Of a DNA stretch of 6,410 nucleotides, positions 1-5,941 are shown piece after piece. Source of the stretch: Caryophanales bacterium UBA5632 (GTDB lineage Bacteria > Bacillota_I > Bacilli_A > Izemoplasmatales > Hujiaoplasmataceae). A program made the position numbers and the translations under genes. Numbering within the stretch: the stretch's first letter is position 1; every line of letters begins with the position of its first letter. The notes beneath the pieces are model-generated. The model saw only the letters and a list, made by a program, of their open reading frames with translations, did not search any database and was not told the origin of the DNA. Location: contig DIJY01000139.1 of the NCBI GenBank assembly GCA_002421405.1, positions 1-6,410 on the forward strand. The letters are read 5' to 3'.

Positions 1-293
1 TCTTTGATTACGTGACCGCTAGAGCAGTCGCGAGACTTAATATATTAACGGAACTTTGTTTACCGTTTGTTAAGGTCGGTGGAAAGTTCATCGCCATGAA
101 ATCAATCAATTATGAAGAAGAATTAGAAGAAGCGAAACATGCGATTGAAAAACTCGGCGGTGAATTGCAAGAGGTCATCGAGTATCCATTAGCCGATGAT
201 TTAAATCATGTTTTAATCATCGTCAAGAAAGTTAGAAATACAACCGATTTTTATCCTAGAAGTTTTAGTCTAATCAAGAAAAAACCATTATAG
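1..293 (+). CDS. rsmG: 16S rRNA (guanine527-N7)-methyltransferase RsmG, C-terminal part (5' end outside window)
   Basis: This is the C-terminal ~97 residues of RsmG (GidB), the cytosolic SAM-dependent enzyme that methylates N7 of G527 in 16S rRNA. The reading frame is open from base 3, so the gene begins upstream of the window. A GTG at 12 is internal and is not a start. The visible residues match the family end: 'FDYVTARAVARL', then 'LPFVKVGGKFIAMK' (the late Rossmann strand/turn), a helix of the 'EEELEEAKHAIEKLGG' type, and a basic 'YPR...KKPL' tail. The SAM-binding motif would lie upstream. The stop is TAG at 291-293. The next gene starts 14 bp later, so the two are probably co-transcribed. 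rsmG next to parAB is a common origin-proximal arrangement in Firmicutes. Identity is secure; only the missing N-terminus limits the call. Confidence 0.93.
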   Translation, partial: FDYVTARAVARLNILTELCLPFVKVGGKFIAMKSINYEEELEEAKHAIEKLGGELQEVIEYPLADDLNHVLIIVKKVRNTTDFYPRSFSLIKKKPL

Positions 294-307
294 AGAGGGG
301 TGTTGAA

Positions 308-1504
308 ATGAGACGGAAGCAAACCTATAGCTTTCCCCAAATCGAGGATTACCGCGAACAATTGGAAATCAAACATTTGCGGACAAAAAATCATTTCATA
401 TTAGCTATCATTGTATTCCTCCTCGTCATCAGTCTCCTATACATGCTCATCGGAAAATTTCCGATGGTTTATTTCTATTCGCTCGGATTGGGTTATCTGG
501 CAATCATCTTCTTTAACATTATTTGTTTGGCTTATGGCAGCGAAGACAAAAACTTTTATAATCTCAATAAATTTATCACTTCTCTTGGCATCTTTGGAAT
601 TGCAACGGCGATGATTTTCATTTTCAAATCACCAGCGTTTATCTCAGGATTATTCATCGCCTATGCCATTTCGGCTTTCTATCAAGATTTGAAAGTGATT
701 TTAATCAGCGACTTGTATTTGTTTTTCGCCATTCTAATGGTCATGTGGAATTACCCAGAATATTTGACCTTTGACAATGCGCGAGTCGAAACTGATTTTG
801 GGACCTTTTTCTTCATCATTTTGTTTGTATTTTTATTAACGATTTCATCGTACATCATCATCAAACAAAAACGGTTCTTATATAATCAATTGGCCTTATC
901 CAAAGAAAGTGAATTCCGGAACATCGATTTATTGATTGATGCGGAAAAAGAAGCAACGAAACATAAAATCGAAGTTCCAAAATACTATAAAGCGATAGAA
1001 GCTTTTACGACCGCTTTTTCTGAAAAGTTATCGATTGAAAATGTCTTTTCAGAAAAACTTAAAATCATGCTTGCGTTAGAAAAAGGAACACCGATTCCGA
1101 CGTTACTAGACAAGTATCCCAACTATTCGACTTCTGATTTCGCAAGACTACAAGATTTGTTGATATCAGGAACTCATAAACTCAGAAAAACATTCATCAA
1201 GATTTCAAAGATGAAGGCATTAGACATTAAAAAGCGAGAAATCTTTTCGGAGACTCAACTCAAAAGTTTTAACCAACCTTCTGATTCGATAGAAATTAAA
1301 ATCCTTGCATTTGCGGTCTTTTATGTTTCCTTAAGACTTGGCAATGATTTACAAAAACCATTGTCGTCTGAAGAAGTTTTTAATATCTTGGTTTATACGG
1401 ATTACTACTATTACAACGATCCGTCGATCATGCGAATATATCAAGAAAACCATCAAGTCTTTGATGCAATTGTTAAAGATTACATTGGGAGGAATTCATC
1501 ATGA
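308..1504 (+). CDS. Six-helix membrane protein with a degenerate HD-GYP-like cytoplasmic domain (function unknown)
   Basis: I do not recognise a named family for this 398-residue protein. After a basic N-terminal stretch (1-27), about six hydrophobic helices can be read at roughly 28-48, 54-75, 88-106, 109-124, 129-148 and 164-186. There is no cleavable signal peptide. Residues ~190-398 are soluble and charged, presumably cytoplasmic. By eye this part resembles an HD-GYP domain that has lost its active site. 'LALEKGTPIP' (255-264) sits where 'LLHDIGKIGIP' would be. 'AVFYVSL' (336-342) replaces 'ADxYDAL'. 'KPLSSEE' (350-356) and 'DPSI' (371-374) match the end of such domains. None of the expected metal-ligand His/Asp residues remain. 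The start ATG at 308 has a good ribosome site (GAGAGGGG, 293-300). The gene ends in TGA within the ATGA overlap with its downstream partner. The gene call is firm and the domain reading is tentative. Confidence 0.85.
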   Translation: MRRKQTYSFPQIEDYREQLEIKHLRTKNHFILAIIVFLLVISLLYMLIGKFPMVYFYSLGLGYLAIIFFNIICLAYGSEDKNFYNLNKFITSLGIFGIATAMIFIFKSPAFISGLFIAYAISAFYQDLKVILISDLYLFFAILMVMWNYPEYLTFDNARVETDFGTFFFIILFVFLLTISSYIIIKQKRFLYNQLALSKESEFRNIDLLIDAEKEATKHKIEVPKYYKAIEAFTTAFSEKLSIENVFSEKLKIMLALEKGTPIPTLLDKYPNYSTSDFARLQDLLISGTHKLRKTFIKISKMKALDIKKREIFSETQLKSFNQPSDSIEIKILAFAVFYVSLRLGNDLQKPLSSEEVFNILVYTDYYYYNDPSIMRIYQENHQVFDAIVKDYIGRNSS

Positions 1505-2688
1505 AAAATTTCTTCCGCCGCGTCTTTAACACTGAATTCCTCCCAATGAGTGAGGTTCGTAAAATCAAAGTTATTTTGGTCATGGTTTTTTTAACGCTTG
1601 TCACCGCCGTCACGATTCCGTTATCAATTTTCTTCGATTATCCCCTCCTCATAAAAATCGCGGTTATCGCGGTCTTGCTTTTGGTTTTATTCCTCACGAT
1701 GGTCTTGATTAAATTTAACAAAATTATGGCGTCGATTCAAATTTCAATTATCTATACCATTGCTTTAACTTTCTTTTATATGCAAGGTACGAGTAGCTTT
1801 TACGCTTATCTCTTTTTCTTCATTGGGTTAACTGTCATTGTTTTTTATCAAGAACTTTTCAGTTACTTAACGTATGGAACATTCGTAACGGCGTTAGGCG
1901 TCTATTATGTCATTTATCATAAAACCAATTTGACGGGTGCTTCGAATCTTACCGGATCCGTTTTTGTCTACATTGCGATTTTAATCATCTTCTATTTCAT
2001 TTTCTTACTTCAAGTTTTATACAATGAAAAACTGTATACCGAACTTAACTATGAATGGGTGCGGATGGTCCATATCATTGACAAATATCAAGATGATACG
2101 ATGAATTATCTCGAAGAAATCCGCAAACAGAAAAAATCAGATCCGGTTTATGAAAATGTTGATTTTCAAAAAGCGGTTCAAGAAATTAGCATTTTCATCT
2201 ACGAACAATTTAGGGAAGTCGGAAAAGAAATTGGAAATGTTTTAGATTTATTCATTTATATCCACGAAAAGGGAATTGACCATATTTTACAAAGTGAAGA
2301 ACTGAGTGTTTCAACCAAGAAAGTAGCTGTTAGGTTACAAAAATACCTTTTGAATAAAAGAAGTAATATGGTATCCATCATCTTAAACTTCTTTACCCGT
2401 TTTCGAGATACCGCTCCTTACCGTGAAAACCGTTATGATTATTCCTTGGATATGTTGGCTGAAAAGAGCGATGAATTGATTATCGCGATGGCACTATTAT
2501 ATTCCTATTTAGCCAACGAAACTTCAGTGAAAGATCAATGGGGTCAAATGGCGAAACCGATGACTCATGAACAAATCAAAGAGTGGTTCATGTCTAATGA
2601 AATGTCAGAATTTTTAAGTGATTCACAGGTCGCATTCTTTAAAGAAAACGAAGCGTTATTTAAAGAACATCTTAGTAAGAAAGTGTAA
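1501..2688 (+). CDS. Second six-helix membrane protein with a degenerate HD-GYP-like domain; probable paralogue of the upstream gene
   Basis: This 395-residue protein has the same architecture as its neighbour. Hydrophobic helices lie at about 21-45, 49-71, 76-94, 99-115, 119-140 and 152-174, followed by a soluble C-terminal half (~180-395). 'YIHEKGIDHIL' (253-263) aligns with the 'LLHDIGKIGIP' block of HD-GYP proteins but reads His-Glu instead of His-Asp. 'ALLYSYL' (331-337) stands in place of 'ADxYDAL', and 'AKPMTHEQ' (351-358) plus 'DSQVAFFKEN' (374-383) resemble the domain end. From KP onward it aligns without gaps to the upstream protein (residue offset 2), with scattered identities (KP, E, S, EN, F) and many conservative changes. 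Its ATG overlaps the upstream stop (ATGA, 1501-1504), with GGGAGG at 1487-1492. parA starts 12 bp downstream. It is probably not a phosphodiesterase; a scaffold or sensor role is a guess. Confidence 0.85.
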   Translation: MKNFFRRVFNTEFLPMSEVRKIKVILVMVFLTLVTAVTIPLSIFFDYPLLIKIAVIAVLLLVLFLTMVLIKFNKIMASIQISIIYTIALTFFYMQGTSSFYAYLFFFIGLTVIVFYQELFSYLTYGTFVTALGVYYVIYHKTNLTGASNLTGSVFVYIAILIIFYFIFLLQVLYNEKLYTELNYEWVRMVHIIDKYQDDTMNYLEEIRKQKKSDPVYENVDFQKAVQEISIFIYEQFREVGKEIGNVLDLFIYIHEKGIDHILQSEELSVSTKKVAVRLQKYLLNKRSNMVSIILNFFTRFRDTAPYRENRYDYSLDMLAEKSDELIIAMALLYSYLANETSVKDQWGQMAKPMTHEQIKEWFMSNEMSEFLSDSQVAFFKENEALFKEHLSKKV

Positions 2689-2700
2689 AAGGGATAACTT

Positions 2701-3474
2701 ATGAGTACAATCATTTCAATTGCCAATCAAAAAGGTGGCGTCGGTAAGACCACTACAGCGATCAACTTGGCTAGTTCGCTTTCCTATCTCAATAAAAAAG
2801 TCCTTTTAATCGATCTTGATTACCAGGCAAATGCGACCACTTGTATGGGAATCAATCGCGGTAGTTTTAAAAGCAGTGTATTTGACTGTCTAACCGAAGA
2901 AGCAAAACTTGAAGAAACCATTTTAACGACTGAGAATCCCTTAATCGACGTGTTGCCAGCCAGGACCGTCGTTGAAGGGATTGAAGAAAAAATTATATCG
3001 AATACGAACCGGGATTTTATCTTGCACTCGCAATTAAAACCGATTCGAAATAATTATGATTATATTTTAATAGATTGTCCACCTTCTTTAGGTTTTGTGA
3101 CCATTAATGCGATGATTGCTTCGGACGGCATCATCATTCCGGTTCAATGTGAATTTTTAGCGATGGACGGGCTAACCCAATTGCTCAATACGATTCGCTT
3201 GGTTCAATCGAAGAAAAAAGTCAATCGTGAAAGTTTAACGATTTATGGCGTGTTATTAACGATGCTCGATACCCGTTCTGCGTCTGGTTTTCAGGTCGTG
3301 AACGAAGTGAAAACCTATTTTGGAGAACGGGTTTTCCAAACAATTATTCCGAGAAACGTTTCTTGTTCGAATGCAACATTTTATGGAGTTCCCGTCACTG
3401 AGTTTTCTCCGAAAAGCAAATCATCACTCAGTTACAGGCAACTCGCTAAAGAGGTGGATGAACGCAATGGTTAA
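2701..3474 (+). CDS. parA: Chromosome-partitioning ATPase ParA (Soj)
   Basis: This is a 257-residue ParA/MinD-superfamily ATPase. It works with ParB in chromosome segregation and, in Bacillus, in regulating DnaA. The deviant Walker A box 'KGGVGKTTTA' is at 11-20, with signature Lys11 and catalytic Lys16. The switch I-type 'DLDYQANAT' follows at 38-46 and Walker B 'YDYILIDCPPSLG' at 119-131. The later 'IPVQCEFLAMDGLTQLL' and 'YGVLLTM' blocks are typical. There is no N-terminal extension, so it is the short chromosomal type and not the plasmid type with a DNA-binding HTH. The usual 'DLDPQgN' reads 'DLDYQAN' here, with a Tyr replacing the Pro. The start ATG at 2701 has AGGG (2690-2693) about 7 bp upstream. 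The stop overlaps the parB start by 8 bp, suggesting coupled translation. Confidence 0.97.
   Translation: MSTIISIANQKGGVGKTTTAINLASSLSYLNKKVLLIDLDYQANATTCMGINRGSFKSSVFDCLTEEAKLEETILTTENPLIDVLPARTVVEGIEEKIISNTNRDFILHSQLKPIRNNYDYILIDCPPSLGFVTINAMIASDGIIIPVQCEFLAMDGLTQLLNTIRLVQSKKKVNRESLTIYGVLLTMLDTRSASGFQVVNEVKTYFGERVFQTIIPRNVSCSNATFYGVPVTEFSPKSKSSLSYRQLAKEVDERNG
3352..3363. repeat. Perfect 12-bp palindrome AGAAACGTTTCT near the end of parA
   Basis: This is an exact even palindrome in the parA coding sequence, about 115 bp before the palindrome at the parB start. It shares the GAAACGT core with that one. Its half-site order differs from parS. Protein binding is not shown by the sequence alone. 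Confidence 0.3.
3451..3457 (+). promoter_or_regulatory. Ribosome binding site that fixes the parB start
   Basis: GAGGTGG inside the end of parA lies nine bases before ATG 3467. It touches the alternative in-frame ATG at 3458, which would leave no spacer. This favours 3467 as the parB start and an 8-bp parA/parB overlap. Confidence 0.7.
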
Positions 3475-4324
3475 AAATACGTTTGTGAAACGTGGATTAT
3501 CCGATTTATTACAAGAAAATGAAATTCAAAACGTTGGAAAAGAAGAAGTGCTCGATATTGCGATTGATTTAATCGCGCCTAATCCTTTCCAACCCCGTAA
3601 ACATTTCGATGAGACGAGTTTAAATGAACTCGCAGAATCGATTCGCACCAATGGTGTCTTACAACCCATCATCATCAAGAAAGTTCACAACGGCTACTTA
3701 TTGGTCGCGGGTGAAAGACGGTGTAAAGCTGCCAAAATAGCGGGCTTTACGACCATTCCAGCGATTGTCAGAGATTATAACAATGAGTATCTAGCTGAAC
3801 TTGCTTTGTTAGAAAATATTCAAAGAGAAGATCTAACGATTGTTGAAGAAGCAGAAGCCTATCAAAATGCGATTAATTCATTGAATTTAACGCATATGGA
3901 ACTTGCGAAAAAAATCGGTAAGAGTCGTTCTTATGTTTCAAACACATTAGGAATTTTATCGTTGCCTCAAGTTGTGATTGATGAAGTCAATCAAGGCAAT
4001 ATCTCGATGGGACATGCGAGAGCTTTGAGTAAATTAAAAGACATCGATCGAATTCATAAAATCGCCGAGATGGTCATCACGGGACATTTGACGGTCAGAG
4101 ATATTGAATCACTCGTCAAGACTGAAAAGAAAAAGAAAGAAATGAAGAAAAGAATCATTTCCGAAACGTTAGTCGAAGAATTAAAACAAACGAAAAATAG
4201 ACTCGATACAAAATTACATTTAATCAAACCGGTAAGGGTCAATGAAAACCGGTTGATTATTTCATTTGATTCAACCGAAGAATTAGAAACCTTCCTTGGA
4301 TTAATTGAAGACAAAGGGGTGTAA
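3467..4324 (+). CDS. parB: Chromosome-partitioning protein ParB (Spo0J), CTP-dependent parS-binding clamp
   Basis: This is a 285-residue ParB. Proteins of this family load at parS, bind CTP and slide as clamps, acting with ParA and condensin. The N-terminal 'KRGLSDLL' (8-15) is the ParA-contacting peptide. The ParB/Srx CTP-binding domain shows 'PNPFQPRKHFD' (38-48), 'GVLQPIII' (63-70) and the arginine box 'GERRCKAA' (82-89). 'LLENIQREDL' follows, then the HTH ('ELAKKIGKSRSYVSNTLGIL') and 'ISMGHARAL'. The C-terminal dimer domain is preceded by a lysine-rich linker. I chose ATG 3467 because GAGGTGG (3451-3457) lies 9 bp upstream. The in-frame ATG at 3458 directly abuts that ribosome site, and the longer open frame back to 3320 lies inside parA. 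No canonical parS was found in the window. Confidence 0.96.
   Translation: MVKNTFVKRGLSDLLQENEIQNVGKEEVLDIAIDLIAPNPFQPRKHFDETSLNELAESIRTNGVLQPIIIKKVHNGYLLVAGERRCKAAKIAGFTTIPAIVRDYNNEYLAELALLENIQREDLTIVEEAEAYQNAINSLNLTHMELAKKIGKSRSYVSNTLGILSLPQVVIDEVNQGNISMGHARALSKLKDIDRIHKIAEMVITGHLTVRDIESLVKTEKKKKEMKKRIISETLVEELKQTKNRLDTKLHLIKPVRVNENRLIISFDSTEELETFLGLIEDKGV
3479..3493. repeat. Palindrome ACGTTT-GTG-AAACGT at the start of parB
   Basis: Two six-base arms form a perfect inverted repeat around a three-base centre, within parB codons 5-9. The right half contains GTGAAAC, which is seven bases of the parS right half-site. The left side does not match parS, so it is not a canonical site. In Bacillus subtilis a parS lies inside spo0J, so the location is suggestive. 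Chance is the main alternative. Confidence 0.35.
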
Positions 4325-4327
4325 TCA

Positions 4328-5239
4328 ATGGGAATGTTTGAATTTATGCGCGAATGGTTAAGTGAAATCTTTGGAGAAACCTCCATCTTCGTTAATATTG
4401 TTATTGTTGGCTTATATATCCTTGTATGGGTGTTGGTTGGCATTGTTTTATCACTCGCTGTGAAACCGATTGTGAATCGATTCTTAAAACTCAACCGAAG
4501 AATTTCAAAAAAAATGCGAATTCAAAGGGAACTACCTTTTGCTTATATTGATCACCAAAAACGCGGAGAAACCATTTCAAAAGCGTTAACCGGCATTTTT
4601 AGATTTGTGATTTGGTTCATCGTTATATTAGTCGTTATTGATGGACTAGGCGTGAATATTGCCCCATTCTTAGCCTCAGCGGGTGTCGTTGGCATCGCAG
4701 TTGCGTTTGGAACGCAAGCGATTGTCAAAGACTTTATCAGTGGTATTTTCATGATTATGGAGAATACGATTTCAATAGGTGAATTGGTTCAAATCGGCGG
4801 ATTCACCGGAACGGTTCGTGAAATTGGACTTAGAACCATAAAAATAGAAGGTTGGAAAGGCGATTACTTTATTATTAATAATGGGTCGGTTGGACCCATT
4901 ATTAATTACTCGCGCGATAACACTACCGGCATCATTGATGTAACGCTTGGATATGAAGTTGATTATCAATTATTTGAAACGAAAGTCAAAGAGTTCATTG
5001 AAACCTTTGGCATGAATGATCCCGTCATGGTCGAACCGTTAAAATATGTTGGTATGATTGAAAGTGACGCAAACTACATTAAAGTTAGAATCTCTGGTAA
5101 AACCAAACCGGCAGAACATTTCGGTTTTGAACGTCTAATCAGACAGAAAATATTCTTGATTTGTCAGGAAAATAATATCGCAATCCCGATTCAAAAAATC
5201 GAGATTCTTTCCGGAGATAAAAATGGAACAGGAAATTAA
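4328..5239 (+). CDS. MscS-family small-conductance mechanosensitive channel
   Basis: This 303-residue inner-membrane protein has the MscS core. It would open under membrane tension to release ions and osmolytes on hypo-osmotic shock. TM1 lies at about 21-43, TM2 at 87-106 and the pore-lining TM3 at roughly 110-143. TM3 is Gly/Ala-rich ('LASAGVVGIAVAFGTQAIVKD'). It is followed by 'FISGIFMIMENTISIGELVQIGGFTGTVREIGLRTIKI', the family's beta-domain signature. The usual 'IPNG' near the end of the beta domain reads 'INNG' (183-186), then 'IINYSRD' (191-197). The cytoplasmic alpha/beta domain fills ~200-290. The length matches the short Bacillus YkuT-like channels. The start ATG at 4328 follows AAAGGGGTG, which lies inside the end of parB, three bases after its stop. 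An in-frame ATG two codons later is less well placed. Its last 17 bp overlap the DUF951 gene. Confidence 0.93.
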   Translation: MGMFEFMREWLSEIFGETSIFVNIVIVGLYILVWVLVGIVLSLAVKPIVNRFLKLNRRISKKMRIQRELPFAYIDHQKRGETISKALTGIFRFVIWFIVILVVIDGLGVNIAPFLASAGVVGIAVAFGTQAIVKDFISGIFMIMENTISIGELVQIGGFTGTVREIGLRTIKIEGWKGDYFIINNGSVGPIINYSRDNTTGIIDVTLGYEVDYQLFETKVKEFIETFGMNDPVMVEPLKYVGMIESDANYIKVRISGKTKPAEHFGFERLIRQKIFLICQENNIAIPIQKIEILSGDKNGTGN

Positions 5240-5438
5240 ACTTGGTTCTGTCCTTGTTTTGAAAAAAGGACATCCCTGCGGTGTCAATAAATGGGAAATC
5301 GTCCGTTTTGGAACGGATTGTAAGATTAAATGTTTAGGGTGTGGACGGATTGTTCTGATTGATCGTCCCACCCTTAAAAAAGCCATCAAGAAAGTGGTAG
5401 GAGAGACGAATGAAGGAACTGTTGAAATTAATCATTGA
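5223..5438 (+). CDS. DUF951 family protein, small Cys-containing protein of unknown function
   Basis: This 71-residue protein matches the DUF951 pattern found across low-GC Gram-positive bacteria, often beside mscS/ychF/parB near the origin. The characteristic core is visible: 'LKKGHPCGVNKWEIVRFGTD' (13-32), then 'IKCLGCGR' (35-42) and a basic helix ('DRPTLKKAIKKV'). Cys19, Cys37 and Cys40 could form part of a metal or nucleic-acid-binding knuckle. That is inference, because the family has no settled function. The start ATG at 5223 has GGAGAT at 5213-5218 and overlaps the mscS end by 17 bp in another frame. The stop is TGA. The C-terminal ten residues are encoded in the 29-bp overlap with the next gene. 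Confidence 0.88.
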   Translation: MEQEIKLGSVLVLKKGHPCGVNKWEIVRFGTDCKIKCLGCGRIVLIDRPTLKKAIKKVVGETNEGTVEINH

Positions 5439-5697
5439 TTATCGGAATGAACGCGGTTGGAAAGAACACGATACTCCTGAAGCGTTAGCGAAGTCAATTA
5501 TCATCGAAGCTGCAGAGTTGTTAGAAAACTATCAATGGCCAGATCAGGTCCCAAATGAAGAAAATGTCAAAGAGGAAATGGCTGACGTTTTAATCTATAC
5601 CCTCGCAATGATTCATGATTTAGGATATGATCCAATTCAATTAGTGAATGAAAAATTGATTAAGAATAACATCAAGTATCCCAAACCCATAAAATAA
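5410..5697 (+). CDS. MazG-like / DCTPP1-type nucleotide pyrophosphohydrolase
   Basis: This 95-residue all-alpha protein is of the MazG/RS21-C6 type. Relatives hydrolyse (d)NTPs, often dCTP or modified dCTP, to the monophosphate plus pyrophosphate as pool-cleaning enzymes. 'YRNERGWKEHDTPEALAKS' (11-29) resembles the DCTPP1 substrate pocket. The metal-binding motif is intact: 'EAAELLE' (Glu33, Glu36) followed by 'KEEMAD' (Glu55/56, Asp59). 'YQW' (41-43) and 'LGYDP' late in the chain also fit. It is a complete single-domain form, much shorter than E. coli MazG. The start ATG at 5410 has GGAG at 5400-5403 and lies inside the end of the DUF951 gene. It ends the gene train, and no toxin partner is present. 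Which nucleotide it cleaves cannot be told from the sequence. Confidence 0.9.
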   Translation: MKELLKLIIDYRNERGWKEHDTPEALAKSIIIEAAELLENYQWPDQVPNEENVKEEMADVLIYTLAMIHDLGYDPIQLVNEKLIKNNIKYPKPIK

Positions 5698-5713
5698 TAT
5701 TTATTTGACCGTT

Positions 5714-5771
5714 AAAAAAGTCTAATTTCATGGTATAATAAAACGCTATTCACTGCGGAGTTGACTTTTTT
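5714..5771 (+). terminator. Possible weak terminator: AAAAAAGTC...GACTTTTTT inverted repeat
   Basis: AAAAAAGTC (5714-5722) is the exact reverse complement of GACTTTTTT (5763-5771), whose T run continues to 5773. In RNA reading through from the upstream genes this gives a 9-bp, AU-rich stem with a 40-nt loop followed by U residues. The stem is weak and the loop is long, so termination is doubtful. Confidence 0.25.
5731..5739 (+). promoter_or_regulatory. Extended -10 promoter TGGTATAAT (upstream tRNA promoter)
   Basis: TG-N-TATAAT is a perfect extended -10 element, with a start expected near 5746. The TTGACC at 5705-5710 is 23 bp upstream, too far for a normal -35. The 17-bp position holds only GTTAAA. 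The transcript would run through a T8 run before reaching the tRNAs. Confidence 0.6.
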
Positions 5772-5802
5772 TTCGGTCTCTTAAACTTTATGTATTTTTT
5801 AA

Positions 5803-5831
5803 TTGACAAACCTTGCTTTAAATAGTAAAAT
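5803..5831 (+). promoter_or_regulatory. Sigma-A/70-type promoter of the tRNA cluster: TTGACA-17-TAAAAT
   Basis: TTGACA (5803-5808) and TAAAAT (5826-5831) are separated by exactly 17 bp. The start is expected near 5838-5840, about 18-20 nt before the first tRNA. The consensus -35, ideal spacing and short leader are typical of strong stable-RNA promoters. Confidence 0.88.
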
Positions 5832-5857
5832 ATTACTCGCACTGAAAAGTGTAACGT

Positions 5858-5935
<78 letters not shown>

Positions 5936-5941
5936 TTTTTT

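Larger units (their letters stand above)
5698..5857 (+). other. Non-coding gap holding promoters of the tRNA cluster; no clear terminator
   Basis: This 160-bp AT-rich gap contains no gene. It holds two promoter-like elements (5731-5739 and 5803-5831), a T8 run at 5766-5773 and a T6 run at 5795-5800. No GC-rich hairpin closes the upstream gene train. The only terminator-like structure is a long-looped inverted repeat (5714-5722 with 5763-5771). Confidence 0.6.

Noticed and set aside
12..14. GTG as a start codon for the first gene
   Set aside because: The RsmG-like reading frame continues upstream of it with family residues ('FDY'), so the gene is truncated by the window edge.
3320..3466. Open frame extending parB upstream by 49 codons
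   Set aside because: It lies entirely within the conserved 3' part of parA. ATG 3467 has a proper ribosome site, and the protein then begins with the expected ParA-contact peptide.
3934..3944. TGTTTCAAACA, resembling parS with its centre deleted
   Set aside because: It is only 11 bp with an odd centre. ParB needs the full 16-bp spacing with central CACGTG, so this is probably chance within parB.
4451..4466. TCAC/GTGA inverted repeat with GTGAAAC as a parS candidate in mscS
   Set aside because: Only four paired bases around a 5-nt centre, and no match to the left half of parS.
4054..4494. 146-codon open frame on the minus strand
   Set aside because: It is antisense to the end of parB and the start of mscS, both clearly coding. 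Its low-complexity Ser/Ile/Thr make-up is typical of a shadow frame.
5135..5389. 84-codon minus-strand open frame over DUF951
   Set aside because: It is antisense to a recognisable DUF951 gene and shows no family features of its own.
5761..5794. TTGACT as a -35 for a third promoter
   Set aside because: No acceptable -10 occurs 16-18 bp downstream; the sequence there is AACTTT/ACTTTA.
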